A stretch of DNA of 64,000 nucleotides. It comes from an uncultured Bartonella sp. (lineage in GTDB: Bacteria > Pseudomonadota > Alphaproteobacteria > Rhizobiales > Rhizobiaceae). The notes under the pieces were generated by a model that was not told the origin of the DNA, made no database searches, and worked only from the letters and a program-made list of their open reading frames with translations. The position numbers and the translations under genes were made by a program. This document shows positions 11,300-20,308 of the stretch, in pieces. Positions within the stretch are counted from its first letter, which is position 1. Each line of letters starts with the position of its first letter. Location of the stretch: positions 248,001 to 312,000 of the forward strand of contig NZ_CAMLFE010000004.1 of assembly GCF_946479275.1 (NCBI RefSeq). Direction: 5' to 3'.

Positions 11300-11704
11300 A
11301 TGGCTAAATCATTTTTATTTGAGCTGGTTTCTCCAGAACAATTGCTGCTTTCGGAACAAGCACAGGAAGCTGTTTTGCCGGGCAGCGAAGGGTATATGAC
11401 CATTCTTCCCGATCACTCACCCGTTATGACGTCGGTAACTCCTGGGGTCATCACTGTAAAAACAGCAACCGGTCAAATGTCTTTCGTTGTTTATGGCGGT
11501 TTTGCCGATATTAACAGGCATGGCTGTTCGTTACTTGCCGAATCGGCTGTTTCACTTGAAAAGTTTGATGAACAAGACTTGGAGCGTCGCATCAATGAAG
11601 CGCGGGATGTCTTTAACGAGGCAGAAAATGATGAAGCGCGCAATAAAGCGGAAGACTTCCTCCATCAATTGACATCTGTCCAAAACGTTATATCGACGAT
11701 CTGA
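11300..11704 (+). CDS. atpC: F1F0 ATP synthase subunit epsilon
   Basis: Epsilon sits on the gamma shaft and inhibits ATP hydrolysis. The product has the beta-sandwich domain (FELVSPEQLLLSEQAQEAVLPGSEGYMTILPDHSPVM) and a C-terminal helical hairpin. The track start is a GTG at 11288. The ATG at 11300 (MAKSFLFELVSP, 134 aa) fits better, with AAGGTG 9 bp upstream. It is separated from atpD by about 160 bp containing a 13-bp hairpin, whereas the other atp genes are tightly packed. Confidence 0.95.
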   Translation: MAKSFLFELVSPEQLLLSEQAQEAVLPGSEGYMTILPDHSPVMTSVTPGVITVKTATGQMSFVVYGGFADINRHGCSLLAESAVSLEKFDEQDLERRINEARDVFNEAENDEARNKAEDFLHQLTSVQNVISTI

Positions 11705-11753
11705 TCAAGCGCCGCTGTTAGCAAATAGACATTTTCCTGTTTTCAGCATTTTC

Positions 11754-11792
11754 CGATCGCGCCGCTTTGTGCATCATGGGGTCGCGATTTTT
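11754..11792 (+). terminator. Probable terminator of the atp operon
   Basis: ATCGCG pairs with CGCGAT across a roughly 21-nt loop and is followed directly by TTTTT. It lies about 50 bp after the atpC stop. The stem is short, so confidence is moderate. Confidence 0.55.
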
Positions 11793-12822
11793 GTGAGCAG
11801 ATAATAATTCCGGAATTAAATTCTATCTCTAAACTTATCTTTCTTTTTGCAATGCCAGCTTAAATATAGCCGGTAACGCATCCGGAAAAATTTTTGTTTT
11901 GTATGGCATCTCCTCTACCCGCTCACGACCTTCTTAGTTCTTTTTCAAAGACGAAAGTGAAATACGAATAGAGAAGAAGAAAACCGTCAATCGATAAATT
12001 GCAATTGTGACACAAACTGTTATTGGCAAGCCAAAACACCATCGGTTTTTGGTCCAAAAAAGCGCGAATCCGGTTGCGTTCGGCAAGGGTGCTTGCCGTA
12101 AAAGCAGGAAGTGCCTTGTCGGAAAAATTGCAAACAGCTCGGCTTGTCGGTTACCGGCCTCTCATTTCACTTAAAAAAATCACCTCGATATAATTTTGTA
12201 GGTTCCAAGCAGGATCCAATCTCGAATCGAAAGTAATCGCAGTTTTGTCAGGATTTTTCAAAAGCGGCCCGAGACTGTCGGTTGCTCATCGGAATCGTCA
12301 AAAACCAAAAATTACAAATTTATATTCGGCTGATAATTCAAGCAGATCTTCATCAGAGAGTTCAGGGAATGCCATTTCAAAACGCGTTGCCGCCTGAATT
12401 GCAACAACACGTCAGTTGTCGTTCCATTCATTGTTGCAGTGGATTTCTGCCAACGATTGTTCGTTCGTTTAGACGATGTTGTGAGAAGGTAGAGCACTTT
12501 AATCTGCATCGCAGAAATAGCAGGATATGATGTGAGAAAAGAAACGTAAGATTATTTATTTTTCCGTTTTCCATTATTGACCAACAAATGCCACAATCAG
12601 TGCTTGAATAACGAGAGCCGGTTTCCTGCATCGAACAAATAAAAATCCCCAACCGATGATTGAGAACAACTGCGTTCCATGTGAATGGCGGTTGCGATCA
12701 GCTTTTAAAAACCGGTTCAACCCTTTGTGAGCAATAAGGAAGTGAATTGCGAATGTTATTTTAGGCTTATATATGTCGCATCATAATCATTAGCATCCTA
12801 CCTAAATTCTCCGGAAACGATA
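11793..12822. other. One-kilobase interval with no intact gene
   Basis: Between the atp terminator and marR there is no complete gene with a start site. Part of it reads as decayed coding DNA on the minus strand (see the pseudogene entry). Another minus-strand frame near 12600-12720 reads KPALVIQALIVAFVGQ before a stop. The short plus-strand ORF at 12282-12530 has no ribosome-binding site and is probably a shadow. The final 60 bp, AT-rich with TTATATATG, likely hold the marR promoter. Confidence 0.5.
11923..12407 (-). pseudogene. Possible decayed gene, product not recognised
   Basis: One minus-strand frame reads like protein through most of this stretch but is broken by TGA (12298-12300), TGA (12286-12288) and TAA (12151-12153) before ending at TGA (11923-11925). 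It includes VVAIQAATRFEMAFPELS, then NPDKTAITFDSRLDPAWN, then LAERNRIRAFLDQKPMVF. Removing one T from the T run just before the first stop opens GFDDSDEQPTVSG, so at least one frameshift plus one nonsense change would explain it. I recognise no family. It may be a degraded chromosomal gene, or chance open frames. Confidence 0.35.
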
Positions 12823-13266
12823 ATGAAAAACGCCACTCAATCAGTGCTGTTTATCGATTTGCTATTCAAAGTGAGCCGAAAATTAAGAAATCTGCTGGAC
12901 ACGCGCATTCGTGATCACGGTTTGACTTTGGCACGTGCATTGACCTTGTCAGCATTGAAAGATCAGGACGATTTTTTTCAAAAAAACCTGGCCGAAGAAT
13001 TGGGTATCGAACATGCGACATTGGTCCGGCTTATCGATGCATTGGAAGAGCAGGGGTTGGTCATAAGAAATGTTGCTGAAGATGACCGGCGTGCCAAACG
13101 GGTTACCCTGACGCCAAAGGGAAGAAAACTTGTCGAGGGGATAGAAGCTTATGCAGCCGAACTCAGTGAAACGGTGATGTCGGATATTCGGGAAACGAGT
13201 GTCATAGAGGCAATGGATGTTCTTGAACACATAGCCAACGCTGTCGAGAAAGAAGGACGCATATGA
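12823..13266 (+). CDS. MarR-family transcriptional regulator
   Basis: The 147-residue winged-helix protein probably represses the efflux genes behind it and lets go on binding a small aromatic or drug-like ligand. The recognition helix region is NLAEELGIEHATLVRLIDALEEQGLV, followed by the wing with the MarR signature DDRRAKRVTLTPKG and a C-terminal dimerisation helix. The ATG at 12823 follows a GGAAAC. The last four bases overlap the MFS gene (ATGA), so regulator and pump are translationally coupled, a classic autoregulated emrR-like arrangement. The inducer cannot be read from the sequence. Confidence 0.93.
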   Translation: MKNATQSVLFIDLLFKVSRKLRNLLDTRIRDHGLTLARALTLSALKDQDDFFQKNLAEELGIEHATLVRLIDALEEQGLVIRNVAEDDRRAKRVTLTPKGRKLVEGIEAYAAELSETVMSDIRETSVIEAMDVLEHIANAVEKEGRI

Positions 13267-14912
13267 GTACGGGCGTTCTGCCACTTCCCGACGACGAACG
13301 GGAACCGCCGTTTCCGAAGCCCGGCAAGATTTTCGCCGGTCCTATCCACCGGTGCCTGATTTATATTTTTGCGGCAAGTCTTCTACAATGGGTCTATGGA
13401 CTTGGCGCCAATATGGTGCAATCCAATATTACCCAGTTGACAGGATTTTTCCACGCCACCGTCGAAGAAACGACATGGCTTGTCGGCGCCTATATGGCTC
13501 CCAATGTCAGTCTTGCTATTTTTCTTATCAAAATTCGTAACCAGTACGGCTTGCGGCTTTTTGCCGAGTTGTCGATTATCGGCTTTTTATTAACCTGCAT
13601 ATTGCATTTGTTTGTAACAAGCCTGCAATCAGCCATTATTATCCGTTTCTTTGCAGGTATTGCGGCTGCACCAATGTCATCGCTCGCTTTTTTCTATATG
13701 ATCGAAGCATTTGCTCCGGCCAAGAAGCGCACAGTCGGCTTGAGCCTCAATTTGATGAATATTGCCCTTGCCGTACCGTTATCGAGACTGGTTTCGCCGG
13801 CATTGATTGATCACGCAGGCTTCCATGCATTATTTGCTTTGGAAATGGGACTTGCCCTCATCGGTTTCGGATGCATCTTCTATTTGCCGCTAACGCCGAT
13901 CAAAAGAGCCAAAGTCATCGAAAAAATAGATTATTTGAGCTTCGGCTTGATTGCCATAGGTCTCGGTATCAATGCCGCCATTATGCCGGTCGGTAAATTA
14001 TACTGGTGGCGCGATGTTTCTTGGATGGGCTGGTGGCTGGCAATTGCGGTTTTCTGCCTGATGGCGGCGGCCGTTATCGAGCTCAATCGCAAAAATCCGT
14101 TGATTGATTTGCGCTGGCTGTTCAGCAAGGAAATGTTGCACATTGCAATCGTTCTCCTGATGTTCAGAATTCTGCTGTCGGAACAAGCAACATTGGCATC
14201 GAACTTTTTCAATTTGTTCGGCCTTCTCAACCGAGAAATGGAAGTGATGCATGCGGGAGTCGTTGTCGGAACCGTTCTCGGGGGACTTGCTTGCGCAATA
14301 TTTTTCAAGCCCGGTCGAGAGGACCTATTTCACGTCATTGCTCTTATTTTGCTTGCCGCCGGTTCGTTTATGGATAGCCATGCTACCAATCTTACAAGGC
14401 CCGACCAGATGATCTTAAGTCAGGGCATGATTGGCGTGGGCTATGCATTATTTTTGCCCCCGTCAATGTCAAAGGGGTTGGCGACAGCGATTGCGAGAGG
14501 TCCGCAATATATTTTGAGTTTCATTGCGGTATTCCTGTTCACCCAAAATACAGGCGGGCTAATGAGCTCGGCCTTTTTTGGCAGTTTGCAGATCGTATTT
14601 GAAAAATACCATTCCAATATTCTTACCCAGCAAATTGTTATGAGCAATCCGATTGTGGCCGCAGATGTTGCCCAGCATTCTCAAGTTTATTCACACGTTA
14701 TCAATGACCCGGTTCTGTTACACAGTGAAGGCCTGGCCGAACTGGCAAGAAGGTCGACACTAGAGGCCAATGTGTTGGCTTATAATGATGTGTTCCGCCT
14801 TTATTCCTGTATTGCTCTTGTTGTGCTGGTGATGTTGCTGATCAGGATGGCTTTACGGGGATTTAAAACAATGCGTGACAAAAAAGCTCAATTATCGACA
14901 CAACCAGCCTGA
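13263..14912 (+). CDS. MFS drug/solute exporter, DHA2 type (EmrB-like)
   Basis: This is a proton-driven inner-membrane exporter of 549 aa with about 14 hydrophobic segments, the DHA2 pattern. Helix 1 begins near LIYIFAASLLQWVYGLGANMVQ, and EETTWLVGAYMAPNVSL corresponds to the motif C/A region of the family. A longer polar loop follows helix 12 (FEKYHSNILTQQ), as in EmrB relatives, before a final C-terminal helix. It is coupled to the MarR gene by a 4-bp overlap and precedes the HlyD adaptor by 34 bp, so the three probably form one efflux operon. Substrate unknown. No outer-membrane channel gene is adjacent. Confidence 0.9.
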   Translation: MSTGVLPLPDDEREPPFPKPGKIFAGPIHRCLIYIFAASLLQWVYGLGANMVQSNITQLTGFFHATVEETTWLVGAYMAPNVSLAIFLIKIRNQYGLRLFAELSIIGFLLTCILHLFVTSLQSAIIIRFFAGIAAAPMSSLAFFYMIEAFAPAKKRTVGLSLNLMNIALAVPLSRLVSPALIDHAGFHALFALEMGLALIGFGCIFYLPLTPIKRAKVIEKIDYLSFGLIAIGLGINAAIMPVGKLYWWRDVSWMGWWLAIAVFCLMAAAVIELNRKNPLIDLRWLFSKEMLHIAIVLLMFRILLSEQATLASNFFNLFGLLNREMEVMHAGVVVGTVLGGLACAIFFKPGREDLFHVIALILLAAGSFMDSHATNLTRPDQMILSQGMIGVGYALFLPPSMSKGLATAIARGPQYILSFIAVFLFTQNTGGLMSSAFFGSLQIVFEKYHSNILTQQIVMSNPIVAADVAQHSQVYSHVINDPVLLHSEGLAELARRSTLEANVLAYNDVFRLYSCIALVVLVMLLIRMALRGFKTMRDKKAQLSTQPA

Positions 14913-14946
14913 TAAAGCTCAGGCGCGAAAATGCGGATGAATTAGA

Positions 14947-15963
14947 ATGATACGATATTTACGTTCCAAAGCGACGGCTGTTTCCATTATCGCCGGTATC
15001 TGCGGGATATTGTTGATATTGTGGGCATGGCAATTGCCGCCTTTTATCAGCAGTATCGAAACCACTGATAATGCCTACGTCAAAGGTTTCGTAACGATGA
15101 TCAGCCCGCAAGTAGCTGGCAATATATCAAGCGTGAAAATCAAAGATTACGAGCGTGTCAAAGAAGGTGAGCTTCTTATCGAAATAGAAGATCGTATTTT
15201 CAAACAAAGGGTCGAACAGGCGGTAGCAGTACTCGATTCCAAAAAGGCAGCGCTTGCAAGTTCCTACCAACAGGAGGAATCAGCAAAGGCCGATATACGT
15301 TCGGCAGAAGCAGCCTTCACCAAATCGGAACTCAATTGGAAACGCGTTGAACCATTGACTCAACGTGGCGTGTCATCACAAAGCAGCGAAGATTCTGCCC
15401 GTGCCGACCGCGACCAGAAAAGTGCGGAACTGGAAGTCAGAGTGCAAGCTTTGAAAAAAATTCTTGTTGATCGGGAAGGTTTGAAAGCCGATGTTGAAAG
15501 CGCCGAAGCGGCCGTCGAACTTGCAAAAATAGATCTTGATCATACCAAAATCTATTCTCCGCGCGATGGACGGGTTGGTGAAGTCGGTGCCAAACTTGGC
15601 CAATATGTCACAGCCGGAACCCAGCTTCTGGCCGTCGTACCTGATGATGTCTGGATTGTCGCCAATTACAAGGAAACGCAATGCGCCAATATGAAAATCG
15701 GCCAACCTGTGGTGTTTTCGGTCGACGCATTGGACGGGTACAAAATGAAGGGACATGTTGTCCGTTTTTCACCGGCTGCCGGTTCGGAATTTGCGGTTTT
15801 GAAGCCGGATAACGCTACAGGAAATTTTACCAAAGTTGCCCAGCGTATTCCTGTTCGTATCGAGGTTGATCCCGACCAGAAATATATCGACCGGCTGATC
15901 CCCGGCATGTCGGTTATTCCTCACGTCGATACATCTGTCGATCCGGAAAAAAATAACAAATAA
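14947..15963 (+). CDS. HlyD/EmrA-family periplasmic adaptor
   Basis: This membrane-fusion protein links the inner-membrane MFS pump to an outer-membrane channel. The 338-residue product has one N-terminal membrane anchor (AVSIIAGICGILLILWAW). After it come the first half of the lipoyl domain (TTDNAYVKGFVTMISPQVAGNISSV), a long alpha-helical hairpin with coiled-coil character at about residues 85-195, and the second lipoyl half (TKIYSPRDGRVGEVGAKLGQYV). A beta-barrel domain ends it. It lacks a lipobox, so it is membrane-anchored as EmrA is. It closes the MarR-MFS-HlyD operon. A shared TolC elsewhere would be needed. Confidence 0.92.
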   Translation: MIRYLRSKATAVSIIAGICGILLILWAWQLPPFISSIETTDNAYVKGFVTMISPQVAGNISSVKIKDYERVKEGELLIEIEDRIFKQRVEQAVAVLDSKKAALASSYQQEESAKADIRSAEAAFTKSELNWKRVEPLTQRGVSSQSSEDSARADRDQKSAELEVRVQALKKILVDREGLKADVESAEAAVELAKIDLDHTKIYSPRDGRVGEVGAKLGQYVTAGTQLLAVVPDDVWIVANYKETQCANMKIGQPVVFSVDALDGYKMKGHVVRFSPAAGSEFAVLKPDNATGNFTKVAQRIPVRIEVDPDQKYIDRLIPGMSVIPHVDTSVDPEKNNK

Positions 15964-16133
15964 TATGTCGCATTGAAGCACATTCCATCGATTCATTGAT
16001 TGGAAACTTTAGAAAAATTAAAAAATGCTATGAAACCGCGCACGATTGCGTTAATTCGTATTCCTGCCATTTGCTTTCAGCTTGACAGTTGGTATTGTGA
16101 AATCAGAAAAATAACATAGGGGACACACACTCA

Positions 16134-17042
16134 ATGGATTATTTTTTTCAGCAACTGATAAACGGAGTTGCTCTGGGAGCTATTTATGGGCTGATCGCTA
16201 TTGGCTATACCATGGTTTATGGCATTTTGGGCATGATCAACTTTGCTCATGGTGATGTTTTCATGATTGGCGCCTTTATTGCAATGATCGTTTTCATGAT
16301 GTTGCTGACATTGCCTGCGGCGGTACCTATTGCCTTGGCACTGCTTATCATGCTGATTGTTTCAATGGTTTTTACATCTGTCTGGGCTTGGGTCATCGAA
16401 CGGGTTGCCTATCGGCCATTGCGGGGCTCTTTTCGTCTTGCACCATTGATCACAGCTATCGGAATGTCTTTTGTCTTGCGTAATTTTGTTCAAGTTGAAC
16501 AGGGCCCACGGAACAAGCCTATTCCTGAAATGATCAGTGGCGGTTTTGTAATCCCCGGAACAGATGTTTTTGTTTTGAACAAGCAGCTTCTTGTTGTTGT
16601 GGTGACCGCAGTTCTGCTTTTCATTTTTTCGCATATTGTCAGCAAAACACCTCTCGGACGTGCCCAACGCGCGGTCGAGCAGGATGGTAAAATGGCGGCT
16701 CTTTTGGGAATCAACGTGGATCGGATTATATCAGTGACCTTCATTATGGGGGCAGCGCTTGCAGCGATTGCAGGCACACTTTATCTGATGAATTACGGCC
16801 AAATCCATTTCGCAGACGGTTTTATTCCTGGTATCAAGGCCTTTACGGCTGCAGTTCTCGGCGGAATTGGTTCTTTGCCCGGCGCTGTTTTAGGCGGTCT
16901 CCTTATCGGTTTAACCGAAGCCTTATGGCAAACCTATTTTCCTCCTGAATATAAAGACGTCGCAGTCTTTCTCATTCTTGCAATTGTTCTTGTGTTTATG
17001 CCATCCGGTATTCTTGGACGGCCCGAAGTTGAAAAGGTTTAG
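16134..17042 (+). CDS. livH: Branched-chain amino-acid ABC transporter permease LivH
   Basis: LivH is one of two permease subunits that carry Leu/Ile/Val (or related amino acids) across the inner membrane. At 302 aa it has about eight hydrophobic helices. The typical LivH N-terminus is GVALGAIYGLIAIGYTMVYGILGMINFAHGD, and the coupling-loop segment PLGRAQRAVEQDGKMAALLGI contacts the ATPases. AGGGGA lies upstream of the ATG. A CTTGACA at about 16080 may be the -35 of the operon promoter. The order is livH-livM-livG-livF-DUF6867-livK. Confidence 0.96.
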   Translation: MDYFFQQLINGVALGAIYGLIAIGYTMVYGILGMINFAHGDVFMIGAFIAMIVFMMLLTLPAAVPIALALLIMLIVSMVFTSVWAWVIERVAYRPLRGSFRLAPLITAIGMSFVLRNFVQVEQGPRNKPIPEMISGGFVIPGTDVFVLNKQLLVVVVTAVLLFIFSHIVSKTPLGRAQRAVEQDGKMAALLGINVDRIISVTFIMGAALAAIAGTLYLMNYGQIHFADGFIPGIKAFTAAVLGGIGSLPGAVLGGLLIGLTEALWQTYFPPEYKDVAVFLILAIVLVFMPSGILGRPEVEKV

Positions 17043-17051
17043 ACTGCGGCC

Positions 17052-18611
17052 ATGAACCAAATAAATTCCTTGCCAAACGCCGGAAGAATCGACATCAAAC
17101 GCGCTTGTCGCGAAGGCATCGTCACGGCTTTCATCGCGTTGTTGCTCTTCGCCTTTATCGTCGGTTTCAGGGCTGATCTCAATCTAAGAAACGAGATGAC
17201 GCTGACTCCACAAATCGGTTATCTCATCAATTATGTAATCATTGCCGGTGTCGGGCGTTTTACATGGTGCCTTTTTGGCGGTGGTACAAAAGGGGCGGTT
17301 TTTGCACTTGTCCCTTCTGTCATATTGTTTATTGCCTATCGGGCATGGCTTTATTACGAAGAAGCTACGGCCCAGTCGACCTATAATTTGTCGGCTCAAA
17401 CCCATCAATTATTGATTGCCGGAATTGTAGTTGTTGTTTTTGTATTGCTTGCCATTGTTTTTCTTTATGCCAAAGGTCTACAGCAAGCGATCAGAATAAC
17501 AGTAAGGGAAGTCACACCGGGTTTTCAGAAATATGCTCCGGGATGTGTTCTGGCCTTGTTGCTTGTATATCCGTTTTTCGTCACGACTTTTCTTGTCGAC
17601 AATCTTGCCCAGTCACAAAAATGGATCGACAATTATGCAATCCAGATATTGATTTATGTCATGCTGGCGTGGGGGCTCAATATTGTGGTCGGCCTCGCCG
17701 GACTGCTTGATTTGGGATATGTTGCCTTCTATGCAGTGGGTGCCTATACGGTTGCGCTCCTTGGCAACCATTTCGGTTTTTCATTCTGGCTGTGTTTGCC
17801 TTTGGCAGGTATTTTTGCCGCCCTTTGGGGAATGATGCTGGGGTTTCCGGTATTAAGATTACGCGGCGATTATCTTGCTATTGTTACTTTGGCTTTCGGT
17901 GAAATTATCCGCACAATCTTGCAAAACTGGACACCGGTTACCGGTGGTGCTGCTGGCTTGTCGGTTCAAAAGGCAACCTTTTTCGGTATCCCCTTCACAA
18001 GGGGCGAAGGCGGATTTGCCGCACTCTTCGGATTAAATTTTCAGGCCGCCCATTATAAAATATTCCTTTATTACGTCATTCTTGTCATGGTTGTGATAAC
18101 CGCATGGGTCGTTATGCGGTTGCGTCGCTTGCCTATCGGGCGTGCATGGGAAGCTCTGCGGGAAGATGAGATTGCCTGTCGGTCACTCGGTATCAATACT
18201 GTCACAACGAAATTGACGGCGTTTTCTATCGGCGCCATGTTTGGCGGTTTTGCCGGAGCATTTTTTGCGGCAAGACAGGGACGCGCCGATTATACAAGTT
18301 TCATTTTTGATGAATCGGCCATTATTCTTGCAATTGTTGTTCTGGGCGGCATGGGCTCACTCGGCGGGATCGCTGTTGCTGCTGCTGTCATGATCGGTGG
18401 TACGGAACTGCTTCGTGACGTTCCGGCTTTGCAAATGATATTCGGCCCGGATTTTGATCCGCCACAATATCGCATGTTGTGGTTCGGTCTTGCTATGGTG
18501 TTTGTTATGGTCTGGAAGCCGCGCGGCTTTGTCGGGAAACGTGAGCCGAGTGCTTTTCTGAAAGTGAAAAAAGCTGTTTCAGGCGATTTTACCAAAGAAG
18601 GAAACGGCTAA
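17052..18611 (+). CDS. livM: Branched-chain amino-acid ABC transporter permease LivM
   Basis: This is the second permease subunit. The 519-residue protein is longer than E. coli LivM because of an N-terminal region with three or four extra hydrophobic segments (IVTAFIALLLFAFIVGF, AVFALVPSVILFIAYRAW, LIAGIVVVVFVLLAIVFLY). The conserved core starts near NYAIQILIYVMLAWGLNIVVGLAGLLDLGYVAFYAVGAY. The coupling loop is LPIGRAWEALREDEIACRSLGIN. It is 9 bp from livH, and its stop overlaps the livG start by one base (TAATG). The extended form is common in Rhizobiales. Confidence 0.95.
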   Translation: MNQINSLPNAGRIDIKRACREGIVTAFIALLLFAFIVGFRADLNLRNEMTLTPQIGYLINYVIIAGVGRFTWCLFGGGTKGAVFALVPSVILFIAYRAWLYYEEATAQSTYNLSAQTHQLLIAGIVVVVFVLLAIVFLYAKGLQQAIRITVREVTPGFQKYAPGCVLALLLVYPFFVTTFLVDNLAQSQKWIDNYAIQILIYVMLAWGLNIVVGLAGLLDLGYVAFYAVGAYTVALLGNHFGFSFWLCLPLAGIFAALWGMMLGFPVLRLRGDYLAIVTLAFGEIIRTILQNWTPVTGGAAGLSVQKATFFGIPFTRGEGGFAALFGLNFQAAHYKIFLYYVILVMVVITAWVVMRLRRLPIGRAWEALREDEIACRSLGINTVTTKLTAFSIGAMFGGFAGAFFAARQGRADYTSFIFDESAIILAIVVLGGMGSLGGIAVAAAVMIGGTELLRDVPALQMIFGPDFDPPQYRMLWFGLAMVFVMVWKPRGFVGKREPSAFLKVKKAVSGDFTKEGNG

Positions 18612-19528
18612 TGGCTGACGATAATACCCTTCTCCAAATCGAGCACCTCAGGATGCAATTTGGTGGCCTTGTTGCCGTTGATGATTTGAGCTTCAATGTC
18701 GAGCGGGGAAAAATCACGGCTTTGATCGGACCGAATGGTGCAGGAAAAACGACTGTTTTCAACTGTATTACCGGTTTTTATCGGCCGACCGGAGGGATGC
18801 TTTCTCTCCACACAAAGGGTGGAAAAACCTTTTTGCTGGAGCGGCTTGCCGATTATGAAATTACCAAGAAAGCCAAAGTTGCACGCACCTTCCAGAATAT
18901 TCGGTTATTTACCGGTTTGACTGTTTTAGAAAATCTGCTTGTTGCCCAGCATAATGAGCTAATGCGCGCTTCCGGTATGACCGTGCTTGGCCTCTTCGGT
19001 CTTCCATCTTATAAACGCGCGGCCAAAGAAGCGATTAAAAAGGCCGAAATCTGGCTTGAAAAAATAAATCTTGTCCATCGCGCCGACGATCCGGCTGGAG
19101 ATCTTCCTTATGGCGATCAACGGCGTCTCGAGATTGCGCGCGCAATGTGCACCAATCCGCAACTTTTATGTCTTGATGAACCGGCTGCCGGTCTCAACCC
19201 GAAAGAATCGCTTGAACTTAATGATCTTCTTTTGAACATACGGGATGTCGAGCATACGTCCGTGTTGCTTATCGAGCATGATATGTCGGTGGTGATGGAA
19301 ATATCCGATCATGTTGTTGTTCTCGAATACGGATCGAAAATTGCTGACGGAACGCCCGAAATGGTCAAGAACGATCCGAAGGTGATTGCAGCCTATCTTG
19401 GCGTTGACGAGGATGATGAAACCTCCGAAGCGGGTCTTCCGGACGAAGTTGTTTCAAGTTCAGTCGAAATATCCGAAACGGAAATTATTTCTGCCGGTGT
19501 TAAGGAGCAAGAGGACAAGCGTTCATGA
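18611..19528 (+). CDS. livG: Branched-chain amino-acid ABC transporter ATPase LivG
   Basis: LivG is one of two cytoplasmic ATPases driving branched-chain amino-acid import. Walker A is GPNGAGKTT at residues 40-48. The LivG-specific ARTFQNIRLFTGLTVLENLLVAQH follows, then a degenerate signature LPYGDQRRLEIARAM, Walker B LLCLDEPAAGLNP and the switch His in LLIEHDMSVV. At 305 aa it has an extra acidic tail of roughly 45 residues (DEDDETSEAGLPDEV...) absent from the E. coli protein. It overlaps livM by 1 bp and livF by 4 bp. Confidence 0.95.
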   Translation: MADDNTLLQIEHLRMQFGGLVAVDDLSFNVERGKITALIGPNGAGKTTVFNCITGFYRPTGGMLSLHTKGGKTFLLERLADYEITKKAKVARTFQNIRLFTGLTVLENLLVAQHNELMRASGMTVLGLFGLPSYKRAAKEAIKKAEIWLEKINLVHRADDPAGDLPYGDQRRLEIARAMCTNPQLLCLDEPAAGLNPKESLELNDLLLNIRDVEHTSVLLIEHDMSVVMEISDHVVVLEYGSKIADGTPEMVKNDPKVIAAYLGVDEDDETSEAGLPDEVVSSSVEISETEIISAGVKEQEDKRS

Positions 19529-20259
19529 GTATCGAGGCACCAGCACTTCTTAAAGTCGAAAATATTGAAACCTATTACGGTGCCATTCAAGCTTTGCGTG
19601 GTGTCAGTGTCGAAGTCCGGCAAGGCGAGATTGTCACTCTTATTGGCGCCAATGGTGCCGGTAAATCGACATTGATGATGACCATATTCGGCAAACCGCG
19701 CGTAAGGTCAGGTCGTATATTCTTTGATGGTCATGACATCACCTATATGGAAACACACGAAATTGCGAGATTACGTATTGCCCAGTCACCGGAAGGGCGG
19801 CGAATTTTCCCACGTATGACCGTTCTTGAAAACCTGCAAATGGGTGCAAGCATTGACAACCTCAAATATTTTGATGAGGATGTCGAGAAAATGTTCACAT
19901 TATTTCCGCGCTTGAAAGAGCGTTTGCAGCAACGTGGCGGCACATTGTCCGGTGGCGAACAGCAAATGCTGGCAATAGCCCGCGCCCTGATGTCGCGCCC
20001 GCGGCTATTATTGCTTGATGAACCCTCGTTGGGCTTGGCACCTTTGATTGTCAAACAGATATTCGATGCTATCAAAGTCTTGAATGAGGAAACCGGTTTG
20101 ACTGTTTTTCTGGTCGAGCAGAATGCTTTTGGTGCATTGAAACTTGCCCATCGTGGCTATGTTCTCGTGAACGGTGTTGTTACAATGAGCGGAACAGGTG
20201 CAGAACTTCTGGCTAATCCGAAAGTTAGGGCAGCCTATCTTGAAGGTGGTCGACATTAA
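19525..20259 (+). CDS. livF: Branched-chain amino-acid ABC transporter ATPase LivF
   Basis: This is the second ATPase of the transporter, 244 aa as usual. It shows Walker A GANGAGKST (residues 41-49), the LivF-type SPEGRRIFPRMTVLENLQMGA, ABC signature LSGGEQQMLAIARALM, Walker B LLLLDEPSLGLAP and the H-loop region VFLVEQNAFGALKLAHRGYVL. In LivF proteins the switch His is commonly replaced by Asn or Gln here, so this is not a defect. Its start lies inside the end of livG, so translation is coupled. Confidence 0.95.
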   Translation: MSIEAPALLKVENIETYYGAIQALRGVSVEVRQGEIVTLIGANGAGKSTLMMTIFGKPRVRSGRIFFDGHDITYMETHEIARLRIAQSPEGRRIFPRMTVLENLQMGASIDNLKYFDEDVEKMFTLFPRLKERLQQRGGTLSGGEQQMLAIARALMSRPRLLLLDEPSLGLAPLIVKQIFDAIKVLNEETGLTVFLVEQNAFGALKLAHRGYVLVNGVVTMSGTGAELLANPKVRAAYLEGGRH

Positions 20260-20308
20260 TCAGGATCTTCAAAACTGTTGTAGGTGTTTGAAGTTTTAGG
20301 GAGAAAAA

